A stretch of DNA of 64,000 bases from Lachnospiraceae bacterium G41 (GCA_900100245.1 FNEU01000001.1:124001-188000); one strand, 5' to 3'; shown: positions 1-10,054, numbered from the stretch's first letter. Translations and numbers: made by a program. Notes: generated by a model not told the origin, from the sequence alone.

Positions 1-2
1 TT

Positions 3-665
3 TTAGACCTTGCACTCGTACTTCATATGGAGCATGGCGGCGGTAACAATTCAACCTTTACGACTCATGTTGTAACTTCAACTTTAACCGATACATATTC
101 CGCTATCGCAGCTGCTATCGGATCTCTTAAAGGACCTCGTCACGGTGGCGCAAACATCAAGGTGGTTCAGATGTTTGAAGAAATGAAAAAAGAAGTTGCA
201 GACTGGGATGACGAAGACGAGATAAGCGAATACTTAAGAAAAATCCTTCACAAAGAAGCATTTGACCATCAGGGTCTTATCTACGGAGTCGGACATGCTA
301 TTTATTCAACCAGTGATCCGAGAGCTCAGGTATTTAAGAGTTATGTTGAAATGCTCTCAAAAGAAAAAGGCCTCGAAAAAGAATTCGGTCTTTATTCGAA
401 AGTTGAAGAACTCGCACCCAAGATTATCGCTTCCGAAAGAAAGATGTACAAGGGCGTTTGTATAAACGTCGACTTCTATTCCGGATTTGTATATGACATG
501 CTTGGTCTTCCTTCAGAACTTTTCACACCTATGTTTGCAATCGCAAGAATCGTTGGCTGGTCCGCACACAGACTTGAAGAGCTTTCAAATAACGGAAAGA
601 TTATAAGACCCGCATACAAGCCTATTATGGAAGATCAGAAATACATTCCGATGTACAAACGATAA
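3..665 (+). CDS. gltA: Citrate synthase, C-terminal part (5' end outside window)
   Basis: Condenses oxaloacetate and acetyl-CoA to citrate. The reading frame is open from base 3, so the gene runs in from the left edge; the first ATG at 27 is internal. The family motifs are visible: the H-rich LHMEHGGGNNS segment, GPRHGGAN (catalytic His at 141-143), GVGHAIYSTSDPRA (second catalytic His) and NVDFYSG (catalytic Asp). The usual GHRVY is GHAIY here, so the residue after the His is Ala rather than Arg. The protein ends normally at TAA and is followed by a palindrome with a short T-run. Citrate synthase is clear; a methylcitrate activity cannot be excluded from the C-terminal part alone. Confidence 0.93.
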   Translation, partial: LDLALVLHMEHGGGNNSTFTTHVVTSTLTDTYSAIAAAIGSLKGPRHGGANIKVVQMFEEMKKEVADWDDEDEISEYLRKILHKEAFDHQGLIYGVGHAIYSTSDPRAQVFKSYVEMLSKEKGLEKEFGLYSKVEELAPKIIASERKMYKGVCINVDFYSGFVYDMLGLPSELFTPMFAIARIVGWSAHRLEELSNNGKIIRPAYKPIMEDQKYIPMYKR

Positions 666-671
666 ATCAAC

Positions 672-706
672 AGGTGCCAGACACGCTTCGCGAGTCAGGC
701 ACCTTT
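672..706 (+). repeat. GTGCC-type palindromic repeat doubling as gltA terminator
   Basis: AGGTGCC and GGCACCT arms with GAC/GTC inside enclose a CGCTTCGCG loop and are followed by TTTT. The same unit, including the ACGCTTCGCGAG core, recurs at 24715-24745 beside topA. It stands where a terminator for citrate synthase would be expected, so it may serve both roles. Confidence 0.75.
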
Positions 707-727
707 TCAATTTCAACAATAAAAAAT

Positions 728-760
728 TGGTGCCTGGCACGCGTGTCGTGCCTGGCACCA
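728..760. repeat. GTGCC-type palindromic repeat
   Basis: TGGTGCCTGGCAC and GTGCCTGGCACCA are perfect inverted arms around a GCGTGTC loop. It lies 22 bases from the preceding copy, in the tail-to-tail gap between citrate synthase and the diguanylate cyclase gene, immediately after the latter's stop. Confidence 0.75.
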
Positions 761-766
761 TTCATT

Positions 767-2110
767 TTACTTAGGTACAATATTCTTTAAATCATATGTC
801 AGAGTCATGTATTTATCGTCTGACAATTCCTGCCAGGTAAGGATAATTCTCTGAGCAATTCCTCTTGAATCTTCCTCGTTGGCATTCATAAGAAGCGTTA
901 CATACTGGAAGGATGAATACTGAGTTGTAACATCCCCCATTCTAAGAGACACTACTATAGCTCTTTCAACCTGCTGCATTGCTTCTTCAAGCTGTTCGGT
1001 AGAGAGTTTCTCAGGTCCCGAATGAGTAAGTGTAAATAGAATCATCCATACGGTCTGATTTGATCTTGCAATCGTTCTTTGTACGAAATGAACGATATTC
1101 TTAAATCCCTCGTATTCAACTCTTAACGCACCATTCTCATAACTCTTCTCTTTCATAAATCCTTCAAGTCTTGAAAGATCCTGTTCGCTGTTGAAGTTTT
1201 CAATGGTATTGTTAAGATATTCTTCTCTCTGCTTGTAGTAATGATAGGAATCTTTGCCGTTCTGCTTTACATAGTAAAGAGCCTTGTCTGCTCTGTGGTA
1301 AAGCGTATAGAAATCGATTCCGTCATCGGGAGATACTGAAATACCGATTGAGATTGAAGGATTGTAGGAAAGCTCTGTTTGATCCTTCATATCATTGTGA
1401 ACGGCTTTCATGATGATATCGCAATATGAATTGATTTCATCGTCGGTATATTCGCCTTTTAAGAATACTGCAAATTCATCCCCGCCTATACGTCCGGCCA
1501 TGTCTCTCGGTCCGACATTGCTCTTTAAAATCTTTGCGAAATTGCAAAGAACATTATCGCCGAAAACATGTCCGTAGGTATCATTTACGAATTTAAAATT
1601 ATCTATATCACAAAGAAGGAAAACACCTTTATTCTTTGTAATAAAATACTTCTCAATATCGTCTTCCAAAAACTTTCTGTTCCAAAGTCCCGTGAGCGGA
1701 TCTTTTTTGGCAGAATTTGAAAGATTTCTTCTTAAATCTTCAATCTGAAGAATTTTCTCAATTCTAGAAAGCATTATTTCAGGCTCGAAAGGCTTTAAAA
1801 TAAAGTCCATTGCACCCATTTTAAGACCTTTAATCTCACTTTCTCTCTGATCGTCTACGGTCAGAAATACAACAGGGATATTTGCAGTCTCAGTATTTGC
1901 TTTAATATGTTCAAGTGTTTCATAGCCGTCCATTCCTGGCATTCTTACATCAAGCAAAATAAGATCGGGCTTTGCTTTCTTTAAGAAATCAAGAGCCTGC
2001 TGTCCGGATTTGGCCATTGAAAGCTGATAGTTATCTTTCAAAACATCAGCAGCCACTTTTAAGTTTGTAGTTACGTCATCGACGATAAGAATATGTTTCT
2101 TACGGTCCAT
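767..2110 (-). CDS. Response regulator with GGDEF diguanylate cyclase domain
   Basis: Predicted phosphorylation-controlled enzyme making cyclic di-GMP. Residues 1-120 are a receiver domain with D11/D12, phosphoacceptor D54 (LLDVRMPG), T84 and K106. Residues 135-290 are a GGDEF domain with an intact GGDEF at 209-213. The position expected for the Arg of the RxxD inhibitory site (residue 200) is Gly, so product inhibition at that site is probably absent. Residues about 335-447 resemble a second, degenerate GGDEF fold: an LRMGD...QYSSFQYVTLL segment sits where the signature would be. The start is ATG with GAGGG upstream. It lies 24 bases after threonine synthase and is probably cotranscribed with it; no partner kinase is visible. 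Confidence 0.9.
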   Translation of the reverse strand: MDRKKHILIVDDVTTNLKVAADVLKDNYQLSMAKSGQQALDFLKKAKPDLILLDVRMPGMDGYETLEHIKANTETANIPVVFLTVDDQRESEIKGLKMGAMDFILKPFEPEIMLSRIEKILQIEDLRRNLSNSAKKDPLTGLWNRKFLEDDIEKYFITKNKGVFLLCDIDNFKFVNDTYGHVFGDNVLCNFAKILKSNVGPRDMAGRIGGDEFAVFLKGEYTDDEINSYCDIIMKAVHNDMKDQTELSYNPSISIGISVSPDDGIDFYTLYHRADKALYYVKQNGKDSYHYYKQREEYLNNTIENFNSEQDLSRLEGFMKEKSYENGALRVEYEGFKNIVHFVQRTIARSNQTVWMILFTLTHSGPEKLSTEQLEEAMQQVERAIVVSLRMGDVTTQYSSFQYVTLLMNANEEDSRGIAQRIILTWQELSDDKYMTLTYDLKNIVPK

Positions 2111-2134
2111 ATTTCCCTCATTCAGTATATTTTT

Positions 2135-3625
2135 TTAAAATGCAAGAAAGCTTTCAACTTCGCTCTTCATATCTTCCTTATCACATACGGTATTATGAAG
2201 AATTACTGCGTTTCTTATGTCATTAACAGCCTTGGGAATTTCAATACCCGAAAGCTCGTTTAACTTATCAACCAATACGAAATCATCTTCGTCATGTTTG
2301 ATACCGTCAATTGATGAAAGTACGGCTCTTGTAAACTTGTAAGGAGAAGCTGTGGAAACGATTACGGAAGTTGTATCATCCTTAGTCTCGTTCTCATAAT
2401 TCTCATATACGGCACTTGCAACCGCAGTATGTGTATCAAGCACATAACCTGTCTTATCAAATACATTCTTAATGCGTTTAGAAACCATTTCTTCCGAAGC
2501 AAATCCGCCGATAAAGCTTTCGTCAATAAACTGCTTCATATCATCAGTTACAGTATAAACGCCTTTTTCTTTAAGATCATTCATGAACTGAATGTTCTTA
2601 TCGGCATCACAACCGCATGATAAGTAAATCAGTCTCTCAAAGTTCGAAGAAATCAGAATATCCATTGAAGGTGATGTAGTAAGGATAAAGTCTCTGTTTC
2701 TGTCATAAACCTTTGACTCAAAGAAATCATAGAGAACTTTGTTCTCGTTTGAAGCACAGATAAGTTTGTTTATGGGAATACCGATTCTCTTTGCAAAATA
2801 TCCGGCTAAAATATTTCCGAAGTTACCTGTGGGTACTACGAAATTAATCAAATCGCCTTCTTCAATCTTTCCGTTCTTTAAAAGATTTGCGTATGCATAA
2901 ACATAATATGCAACCTGAGGAATGAGTCTGCCTATATTAATAGAGTTTGCGGATGAAAATCTGTAGCCTGCGGCATTAATCTTTTCATTAAATTCCTTAT
3001 CAGCAAAGATATTCTTAACACCGGTCTGGGCATCGTCAAAGTTTCCGGTAATACCTACAACCTTAACATTATCTCCAACCTGTGTAACCATCTGCTTTTC
3101 CTGGATAGCAGATACGCCGCCCTTCGGATAAAAGACAACAATCTTAACGCCTTCAACACCTGCGAAGCCTGCAAGAGCAGCTTTACCTGTATCACCGCTT
3201 GTAGCGGTTAAGATAACGATCTCTTCGTTTATATTATTCTTCTTTGCTGCTGTCTTCATAAGATAAGGCAGGATTGAAAGAGCCATATCCTTAAAAGCTA
3301 TGGTTGAGCCGTGGAATAATTCAAGATAATAAGCACCGTCAACAAAAGACATAGGCACTATTTCTTCAGTATCAAATTTAGAATCATAAGCATGCTCTAT
3401 ACAGTAACGTAACTCTTCTTCGGTAAAATCGGTAAAGAAAAGTTTCATTACTTCATAAGCCACGCCTTTATAATCAAGTTTGGAAAGTTCTTCAAGACTG
3501 ATTTCCAATGAAGGAAACTGATTGGGCATAAACAAACCGCCGTCCTCAGCGATACCTTTTATAATTGCATAAGAAGCACTTACAGACTTAGATGAATCCC
3601 TCGTGCTTTTGTAAAGTATTTCCAT
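2135..3625 (-). CDS. thrC: Threonine synthase
   Basis: PLP enzyme converting O-phosphohomoserine to threonine. The N-terminal MEILYKSTRDSSKSVSASYA and the FHGSTIAFKDMAL motif with the PLP lysine (K112) identify the family, and about 496 residues fits the longer ThrC class. The frame is open to an ATG at 3655, but the ATG at 3625 is preferred. It has GGAG five bases upstream, whereas the 3655 start has no ribosome site and lies just upstream of the predicted transcription start. No other threonine-pathway gene is adjacent; its operon partner is the diguanylate cyclase gene. Confidence 0.94.
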   Translation of the reverse strand: MEILYKSTRDSSKSVSASYAIIKGIAEDGGLFMPNQFPSLEISLEELSKLDYKGVAYEVMKLFFTDFTEEELRYCIEHAYDSKFDTEEIVPMSFVDGAYYLELFHGSTIAFKDMALSILPYLMKTAAKKNNINEEIVILTATSGDTGKAALAGFAGVEGVKIVVFYPKGGVSAIQEKQMVTQVGDNVKVVGITGNFDDAQTGVKNIFADKEFNEKINAAGYRFSSANSINIGRLIPQVAYYVYAYANLLKNGKIEEGDLINFVVPTGNFGNILAGYFAKRIGIPINKLICASNENKVLYDFFESKVYDRNRDFILTTSPSMDILISSNFERLIYLSCGCDADKNIQFMNDLKEKGVYTVTDDMKQFIDESFIGGFASEEMVSKRIKNVFDKTGYVLDTHTAVASAVYENYENETKDDTTSVIVSTASPYKFTRAVLSSIDGIKHDEDDFVLVDKLNELSGIEIPKAVNDIRNAVILHNTVCDKEDMKSEVESFLAF

Positions 3626-3658
3626 GATGTCTCCAATTTCTTTATTTTTGTTCATAAT

Positions 3659-3687
3659 ATTATATCACGAAGCAAATATGAGGGCAA
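3659..3687 (-). promoter_or_regulatory. Promoter of thrC
   Basis: Reading the minus strand: TTGCCC (3682-3687), a 17-base spacer, then TATAAT (3659-3664). This predicts a start site near 3652 and a leader of about 27 bases before the ATG at 3625. Confidence 0.6.
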
Positions 3688-3696
3688 ATGGTTGTC

Positions 3697-3729
3697 AAAA
3701 AAAATCGGGACCTCTTTCGAAGTCCCGAT
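3697..3729 (-). terminator. Rho-independent terminator after the flotillin gene
   Basis: On the minus strand ATCGGGAC and GTCCCGAT arms (3722-3729 and 3704-3711) form a stem followed by eight T. It lies 31 bases past the flotillin stop codon. Confidence 0.88.
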
Positions 3730-3759
3730 ACTTTAGTTTACTTTATGAAGATTGGAAGA

Positions 3760-5247
3760 TTACTCTTCTGTTTCAACTTCTTTGAAGTTATCTTCTTTAA
3801 CTGTTGTGCTTTCATCAGCCTTTGCCTTAGCATTGGTTGCTGCAGAATATGCTACTCCGCCAAGCGCTCCGCTAAGGAGTGTCTTGATATCGATACCTAA
3901 TCCCTGAGTCAAACCTTCTGAGATCTGAGTTGTGGAATTAACGATATCTGATACCATCTTAGCTGAATTGCCTTCGCCGTACATAGTAATTTTGTCTACG
4001 CTTGCGAGAGGTTTAGCAACATTCTCTGCGATTTGAGGAAGTACTGAGAAGTACATTTCGAGGATTGAAGCCTCTTTCATCTTTGCCTGAGCAAGAGCTT
4101 TCTTTTCAATACCTTCTGCTTCAGCGATTGCTTTAGCTCTGATAGCTTCAGCTTCTGCAATACCTTTTACTCTGATAGCTTCAGCTTCCTGCTCTGCTGC
4201 ATACTTAGCTGCATCAGCCTGTGCACGCATAGCTTCTGCTTCCTGCTGTTTTCTATAGAGTTCAACGTCAGCCATCTGCTGTGCTTCGTATTTGTCTGCA
4301 TCAGCTTTCTTTCTGATTGTAGCAGCAAGTTCCTGTTCCTTAACGGAAGCCTCTTTCTGCTTGAGTTCAATCTCTCTTTCCTGTTTTGCAATGTCTGCGT
4401 TAGCAGATGCAACTTCGATGGATTTACGCTGTTCCTCTTCCTGAATACGATATGCTGCGTCAGCCTCAGCCTTCTTGATGTCGGCTTCTCTCTTAAGTTC
4501 AGCCTGCTTAATTGCGAGCTGGTTGTTTCTCTCAGCGATATCTGTTTCAGCATTAACGTTTGCTTCGTTTGCAAGCTGTTTTGCTTTAGCCTGCTCGATT
4601 GCTACGTCCTTTTCAGCCTGAGCACGTGCGATTGAAGCGCTCTTCTGAATCTGTGACATGTTGTCCTGACCAAGGGCATTGATGAGGTCGTTCTTATCTT
4701 CAATTCTCTGGATGTTACATGAAATAATCTCGATACCGAGGTTGTTCATGTCGATCTGAGCTTTAGTCTGAACTTCATCACCGAATTTCTTACGGTCATT
4801 ACAAAGTTCCTTAAGTGAAACCGTACCGATAATCTCACGCATGTTACCCTGAAGGGAATCAGTTAACGCTTCGGCTATCTGTTTCTCGTTCATGTTAAGG
4901 AAGTTCTTCATCGCAAGCTTGATGCCTTTATCGTCCGTCATGATACGAACTTTTGCGATTGCGTCGATATCTACACCGATGAAATCGAGTGTCGGGATAT
5001 AACCGTTTGTCTTGATATCGATAGACATCTGTTTTACGAGCAGCATATCTTTTCTTTCAAGGAAAGGTAATTTGATACCTGCTCTACCGATTAATACCTT
5101 GGGCTCTTTTTTGAAACCTGAAATAATATATGCTGTATCAGGGGGAGCCTTAACATAGCCTGATGCAATAATAACTGCCAACAAAGCTATAAAGATTAGT
5201 AATACTACTGCGATAACGCAAATTAATGTTCCAACTGTCTCGGGCAT
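3760..5247 (-). CDS. floT: Flotillin-like SPFH/band 7 protein
   Basis: Membrane scaffold protein of the flotillin family, thought to organise lipid microdomains. An N-terminal hydrophobic segment (about residues 6-30) is followed by an SPFH/PHB domain starting near YVKAPPDTAYIISGFKKEPKV. A long Ala/Glu/Lys/Gln-rich coiled coil then spans about residues 200-400, with AEAIRAKAIAEAEG-type repeats. The C-terminal region is Gly/Ala-rich and ends in an acidic tail. Length (495) is normal for bacterial FloT. The ATG has GGAGG at good spacing. It stands alone, with its own promoter and terminator. Confidence 0.92.
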   Translation of the reverse strand: MPETVGTLICVIAVVLLIFIALLAVIIASGYVKAPPDTAYIISGFKKEPKVLIGRAGIKLPFLERKDMLLVKQMSIDIKTNGYIPTLDFIGVDIDAIAKVRIMTDDKGIKLAMKNFLNMNEKQIAEALTDSLQGNMREIIGTVSLKELCNDRKKFGDEVQTKAQIDMNNLGIEIISCNIQRIEDKNDLINALGQDNMSQIQKSASIARAQAEKDVAIEQAKAKQLANEANVNAETDIAERNNQLAIKQAELKREADIKKAEADAAYRIQEEEQRKSIEVASANADIAKQEREIELKQKEASVKEQELAATIRKKADADKYEAQQMADVELYRKQQEAEAMRAQADAAKYAAEQEAEAIRVKGIAEAEAIRAKAIAEAEGIEKKALAQAKMKEASILEMYFSVLPQIAENVAKPLASVDKITMYGEGNSAKMVSDIVNSTTQISEGLTQGLGIDIKTLLSGALGGVAYSAATNAKAKADESTTVKEDNFKEVETEE

Positions 5248-5293
5248 TTTGAATTCCTCCTTCTAAAAATTTCAAATCCTTGACTTGTATTGA

Positions 5294-5322
5294 ATTATAG
5301 CAAAAATAAAGCTTCTAAACAA
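5294..5322 (-). promoter_or_regulatory. Promoter of the flotillin gene
   Basis: Minus strand TTGTTT (5317-5322), 17 bases, TATAAT (5294-5299), about 47 bases before the flotillin ATG. Confidence 0.55.
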
Positions 5323-5458
5323 TGTGTAAAATAGAGACATTAGAGGGTCATATTTTAGTTACCGAAGAAAAATACAAACACTTATAAATTCTCTATTATA
5401 TTAAAAATCGCAAATTATAATATTTATCATAAAAGATATATAAAGTATTAGATATCTG

Positions 5459-8400
5459 TTAAATATCAAAAATACTTAATTGATCAGATTTGGGCAAATC
5501 TTTTATGATTCCAAGGCCTACAAGCTTATCAACTACAGCATCACCAATCTTACATTTCTTCTTAAGATCAGCCTGTGAAGAAAATGAAGCATCTCTGCAG
5601 CCTTCTACGATATTCTTCGCTGCGGTATCAGCAATACCTTCGATACTCTTTAAGGAAGGCATTAGTTTTCCGTCGATTATCTGGAACTTATCCGGCTTTA
5701 CAACCTTTAAATCTATAGGTGTAAATTCAAATCCGCGAACATAAAACTCTTCAACCAGTCTCATATCGTCCAAAGTATCTTCTTCTGTCTTTGACATTTT
5801 TGGCAGGCTCTGTAAGAACTGCATGTTCTGTCTTAAGAACTGAAGACCGTTGCACATTGTTTCATACGAAAACTTAGTTGCTCTGATGGAAAAATAAGCT
5901 GCGTAATAAGCCAACGGATAATATACCTTATAATATGCAACTCTCCAGCCCATGGTAACATATGCGGCAGCATGTGCTTTAGGGAACATGTACTGAATCT
6001 GCTCGCAGGACCATATGTACCATTCGGGAACATCGCACTTAAGCATATCTTCTTTCCAGACTTTCCACTTGTCTTCGACTTTATGCTTGGCAACTTTACC
6101 TTTACGTACATTTTCCATGATACTGAATGCTTCGGAGCTTTCAACACCCTTGTCTATAAGGTAAGTCATAATATCGTCACGTGTTGAAATAACACCCGTG
6201 ATATCGGCCTTTCCTTCGTCAATCAGTCGCTCGGCATTTTTATCCCAAACACCTGTACCGTGTGTAAGACCTGAAATTCTGATAAGGTCGGTGAAAGTCT
6301 GAGGTTTGGTCTTTAATAGAACATTCATTGTATTTCTGGTACCAAACTCAGGAATACCGAGGCATCCTAAAACAAGACCGTCTATATCATTGGGTTCATA
6401 TCCGAGTTCTGTGGTAGTCTGGAAAATACTCATAACTCTCTTGTCATCAAGAGGGATTTCACGGCAGTTTGTACCTGTTAAGTCTTCAAGACATTTCATC
6501 ATTGTAGGATCGACATGTCCTAAAATATCAAGTTTAAGAAGGTTTTTATCGATGTCATGATACTCGTAATGAGTGGTAATGACATCGGTATTCATATCAT
6601 TTGCAGGCTTTTGGATAGCCGTAAATTCGTATATTTCACGACCGTGAGGAAGTACAACGATACCGCCGGGATGCTGGCCTGTAGTTTTTCTTACACCTTC
6701 AACGCCTTTGGCAATACGTTTAATCTCACAGTTTCTTTTATGAATACCTTTAGACTCAAAGAAATCATGCACATAGGCAATACTCATTTTATCTGCGACA
6801 CCGGACATGGTTCCCGCATGGAAAGTATGACCTTTGCCGAATAAAACTTCTGTATATCTGTGAGCCTTGCCCTGATATTCACCCGAGAAGTTTAAGTCGA
6901 TATCAGGCTCCTTGTCTCCCGAGAAGCCAAGGAATGTCTGGAAAGGAATATCGAAACCCGATTTGGTCAGTTTTGTGCCGCATACGGGGCAGTCTTTGTC
7001 AGGTAAATCATATCCCGCCATACATGCAAAACTTTTTATAACCTCAGAATCAAAATCATAGTAATGACAGTTCTTGCAATAATAATGTGCGTGCAAAGGA
7101 TTAACCTCTGTTACGCCGGACATGGTTGCGACAAATGAAGAACCTACCGAACCTCTTGAACCTACGAGATAACCGTCCTCTTCAGATTTAAGCACCAGTT
7201 CTCTTGCAATCATATACAGAACTGCATAACCGTTGTTGATAATACCGGTAAGTTCAGTTTCAAGACGTTCTTCAACTTCCTTGGGAAGGTTTTCACCATA
7301 TATTTGATGAGCGGTATCATAACAACATTTTCTAAGTTTTTCCTCCGAATTTTCAAGCTCCGGAGGACATTTTTCATTTGATGTCGGACAAACGTCATCA
7401 CACATATCCGCAATCAAATTGGTATTTGTAATAACAACCTCTTCTGCTTTCTGTGCTCCGAGATAATCAAACTCAGATAACATTTCGGCTGTAGTCCTGA
7501 GGAACAAAGGCGGCTGTTTTTCTTCCAATTCTTTTTGGAGTTTGGATACGTTTAAAGTCTTTTCATCATCGCTTGACTCTTCGAGATCCTCTTTCTTTAC
7601 AGTCTTTTTGTTGAACTTATTCATATGAATAATATCTCTGTAAATTTCATCTTCGGGATTTAAGAAATGAGCATCTCCGGTAGCACAAACTATTTTATTA
7701 AACTGTTCTCCGAGTTTAATGATGGTTCTGTTAATATCCCTTAAGTCTTCGTCAGTCTGAATATTTCGATATGTGGGATTCGTCTTGTATTTCATGAACT
7801 CATTATTTGCAATGGGCATGATTTCAAGATAATCATAAAAGTCAACAATATGTGAAATCTCTGCGTCGGATTTTTCTTCAAGAATAGCTTCCATCAGTTC
7901 GCCTCTTTCACATGCAGAGCCGATTATAAGTCCTTCTCTGTACTTTTGTAATAAAGATCTCGGTATTTTAGGAGATTTGTAATAATAATTAATATGCGAT
8001 TCGGAAACCAGTCGGTTTAAATTAATTCTTCCTGTCTCATTTTTTACGAGAATAGAAACATGGTAAGGCCTGAGTTTCCTGATGGTTTCGGGAGAATTTT
8101 TAACAAAGTCGTTTAATTCTTTTAGGGATAAAACTTTCTGTCCTAAAAGCATATGAATAAATTCAACGAAAATCTTGGCTGTAACATCGGCATCGTTTAC
8201 TGCCCTATGATGTTCTTCTTTGCCAAATTTAAGTTTAAGCTTATGGGCAACTGCCTCAAGGCCAAACTTAGACGAATCTTTCAAGAGAGCTCTTGCCATA
8301 ACAATCGTATCAAGCCATGTTTTATCAAAAGAAATGCCAAGACGACGACAATTCTCTTTAATAAATGAAACATCAAACTTAGCATTATGAGCAACAAGAG

Positions 8401-10045
8401 AACATCCCTCGCAAAACTCCATGAATTTAGGTAAAACCTCTGAAATATCCGGAGCATCGCAAACCATATTCTCATGAATTCCGGTTAACTGTTCAATTTC
8501 GAAAGGAATCGGAACATGAGGATTTACAAATGATGAGAATGTATTCTTAATAGCACCGTTAACAACTTTAACAGCTCCTATTTCTATAATCTGATGCTTA
8601 TAAGGCGAAAGACCTGTGGTTTCAATATCAAAGACCACAAAAGAATCTGCCAGTGTCTGGTCTTTTACATCAACAGCAGCATCAAAATCGTCATCCACCA
8701 GATAACCTTCCATACCGCAGATAAGTTTGAAAGGCTTATCCTTGAACTTATCATGCATAATATGGTCAACTTTAGGCAGAGCCTGAACTACGCCATGATC
8801 TGTTACGGCGATTGCCGGCCATCCCCAGTCTGCAACGAGATTTACGAGATCTTCTTCTTTGGATACACCGTCCATTTCGGAAAATCTTGTATGGCAATGG
8901 AGTTCGACTCTTTTCTTAAGCGAAATATCATGTCTCTCGTGTTTTTCGATACTTGTTGCTTCAATGCCCTTGATTCTTGACAAAACAAGTTCGTTATTAT
9001 CGTATTTATCCATTGAAACACTGCCTTTGACAGCTATTTCAATGCCTTCTCTTATTAGGTTTTTACCCTGCTCATAAAACTCAGGATAAAGCATAAGCTT
9101 GGCACTGATAGAATCAGTCATATCATACAAATCAAAAAGAATCATATGATTTTCATTCTTAAGCGCCTTATCTTCAAAAGCAATAACCTTACCCTTGACG
9201 CAGACACCCTCAATTTCACTCTTTATATCAACCAAATCTGTAAAAGGACCGTCAACGGAATCGCCGTACAGTACGCCCGGTTTGTCGGAACGCACAAACT
9301 TTCTGCCGTAACCGGAAACCGAAGCCTGTGAAGAATTCTTTTTATATTTCATTCTTTCGGGAAGAGGCTTGTTTTCAATAGTTTCTGCCTTTGTCTCAAC
9401 GGCTTTCTCTGCCACAGGTTTAACCGTAGTCTCACCAAGCATTTCTTCATCGCCGTCCACTTCGACCTTTGTATGCTTTTTAGCATAATTTTGCACGATC
9501 ATATCTACTTCATGGTCGAATTCTTCTTTCACTTCATGCATTGACGATTCTTTAAATTCAATTGCTATGCTTCCCTCAACATTAGTACGTCCTAAAAGAT
9601 ATGTTTTAAGTGCTTTTTCCAGTCTGGACGAATTGCTTTCGGAAATCATTCCTTCTTCAATGTAAATAAACATGTGATTGACATCTTCGAAAATCACATC
9701 ACTTCTTGAGAGCATAGTATATAAAAGAGGCGATTGTTCCTTTAATTCAAATAGAACCGTCTCCGAATACTCATCCCAAAGATTCTGTAAATTGTACTGT
9801 GAGGATAATACAAACTGAGGATAGATTTCGACCTTCGAGTACTCTTCAAAATACCATTTCGAAAGAAGAGACTCAAGTTTGTCAATATTCTTGTATGAAA
9901 TAAGATATTTCGATTCAAGCAGAATACGGACTGTATCGGACTCTTTGCTTTTGGAAATTTTTAAAATTTTGCACTGAGCTGCTATTTCTTTTATTTTAGA
10001 ATCAAGTTTTACCTCGGGGAAAACTTCCAAAAACAAATTATCCAT
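5459..10045 (-). CDS. polC: DNA polymerase III alpha subunit, PolC type
   Basis: Replicative DNA polymerase of low-GC Gram-positives, carrying its own 3'-5' proofreading exonuclease. Visible in order: an N-terminal region; an OB-fold near residues 280-360; a PHP domain beginning ELHCHTRFSEMDG (about 381) that is split by the exonuclease insert with its DIETTGLSPY motif (about 469); PHP continuation; the polymerase core with EPDIDLNFSGEYQ (about 1046); and two CxxC pairs (CKNC...CPVC) just before it. A helix-hairpin-helix-like tail ends the protein. The length of 1528 is slightly above the typical 1440-1460, mostly from a charged N-terminal linker. The ATG has GGAG six bases upstream. ispG lies nine bases upstream, so the two are in one operon. 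Confidence 0.97.
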   Translation of the reverse strand: MDNLFLEVFPEVKLDSKIKEIAAQCKILKISKSKESDTVRILLESKYLISYKNIDKLESLLSKWYFEEYSKVEIYPQFVLSSQYNLQNLWDEYSETVLFELKEQSPLLYTMLSRSDVIFEDVNHMFIYIEEGMISESNSSRLEKALKTYLLGRTNVEGSIAIEFKESSMHEVKEEFDHEVDMIVQNYAKKHTKVEVDGDEEMLGETTVKPVAEKAVETKAETIENKPLPERMKYKKNSSQASVSGYGRKFVRSDKPGVLYGDSVDGPFTDLVDIKSEIEGVCVKGKVIAFEDKALKNENHMILFDLYDMTDSISAKLMLYPEFYEQGKNLIREGIEIAVKGSVSMDKYDNNELVLSRIKGIEATSIEKHERHDISLKKRVELHCHTRFSEMDGVSKEEDLVNLVADWGWPAIAVTDHGVVQALPKVDHIMHDKFKDKPFKLICGMEGYLVDDDFDAAVDVKDQTLADSFVVFDIETTGLSPYKHQIIEIGAVKVVNGAIKNTFSSFVNPHVPIPFEIEQLTGIHENMVCDAPDISEVLPKFMEFCEGCSLVAHNAKFDVSFIKENCRRLGISFDKTWLDTIVMARALLKDSSKFGLEAVAHKLKLKFGKEEHHRAVNDADVTAKIFVEFIHMLLGQKVLSLKELNDFVKNSPETIRKLRPYHVSILVKNETGRINLNRLVSESHINYYYKSPKIPRSLLQKYREGLIIGSACERGELMEAILEEKSDAEISHIVDFYDYLEIMPIANNEFMKYKTNPTYRNIQTDEDLRDINRTIIKLGEQFNKIVCATGDAHFLNPEDEIYRDIIHMNKFNKKTVKKEDLEESSDDEKTLNVSKLQKELEEKQPPLFLRTTAEMLSEFDYLGAQKAEEVVITNTNLIADMCDDVCPTSNEKCPPELENSEEKLRKCCYDTAHQIYGENLPKEVEERLETELTGIINNGYAVLYMIARELVLKSEEDGYLVGSRGSVGSSFVATMSGVTEVNPLHAHYYCKNCHYYDFDSEVIKSFACMAGYDLPDKDCPVCGTKLTKSGFDIPFQTFLGFSGDKEPDIDLNFSGEYQGKAHRYTEVLFGKGHTFHAGTMSGVADKMSIAYVHDFFESKGIHKRNCEIKRIAKGVEGVRKTTGQHPGGIVVLPHGREIYEFTAIQKPANDMNTDVITTHYEYHDIDKNLLKLDILGHVDPTMMKCLEDLTGTNCREIPLDDKRVMSIFQTTTELGYEPNDIDGLVLGCLGIPEFGTRNTMNVLLKTKPQTFTDLIRISGLTHGTGVWDKNAERLIDEGKADITGVISTRDDIMTYLIDKGVESSEAFSIMENVRKGKVAKHKVEDKWKVWKEDMLKCDVPEWYIWSCEQIQYMFPKAHAAAYVTMGWRVAYYKVYYPLAYYAAYFSIRATKFSYETMCNGLQFLRQNMQFLQSLPKMSKTEEDTLDDMRLVEEFYVRGFEFTPIDLKVVKPDKFQIIDGKLMPSLKSIEGIADTAAKNIVEGCRDASFSSQADLKKKCKIGDAVVDKLVGLGIIKDLPKSDQLSIFDI

Positions 10046-10054
10046 AAAACACTC

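Noticed and set aside
3626-3655. Longer threonine synthase start at 3655
   Set aside because: It lacks a ribosome site and lies just upstream of the start site predicted from the -10 box at 3659-3664, while the ATG at 3625 has GGAG and a family-like N-terminus.
4167-4574. A 135-residue open frame on the minus strand
   Set aside because: It lies wholly inside the flotillin coiled-coil region in another frame and has no ribosome site; it is a shadow of the Ala/Glu/Gln-rich coding.
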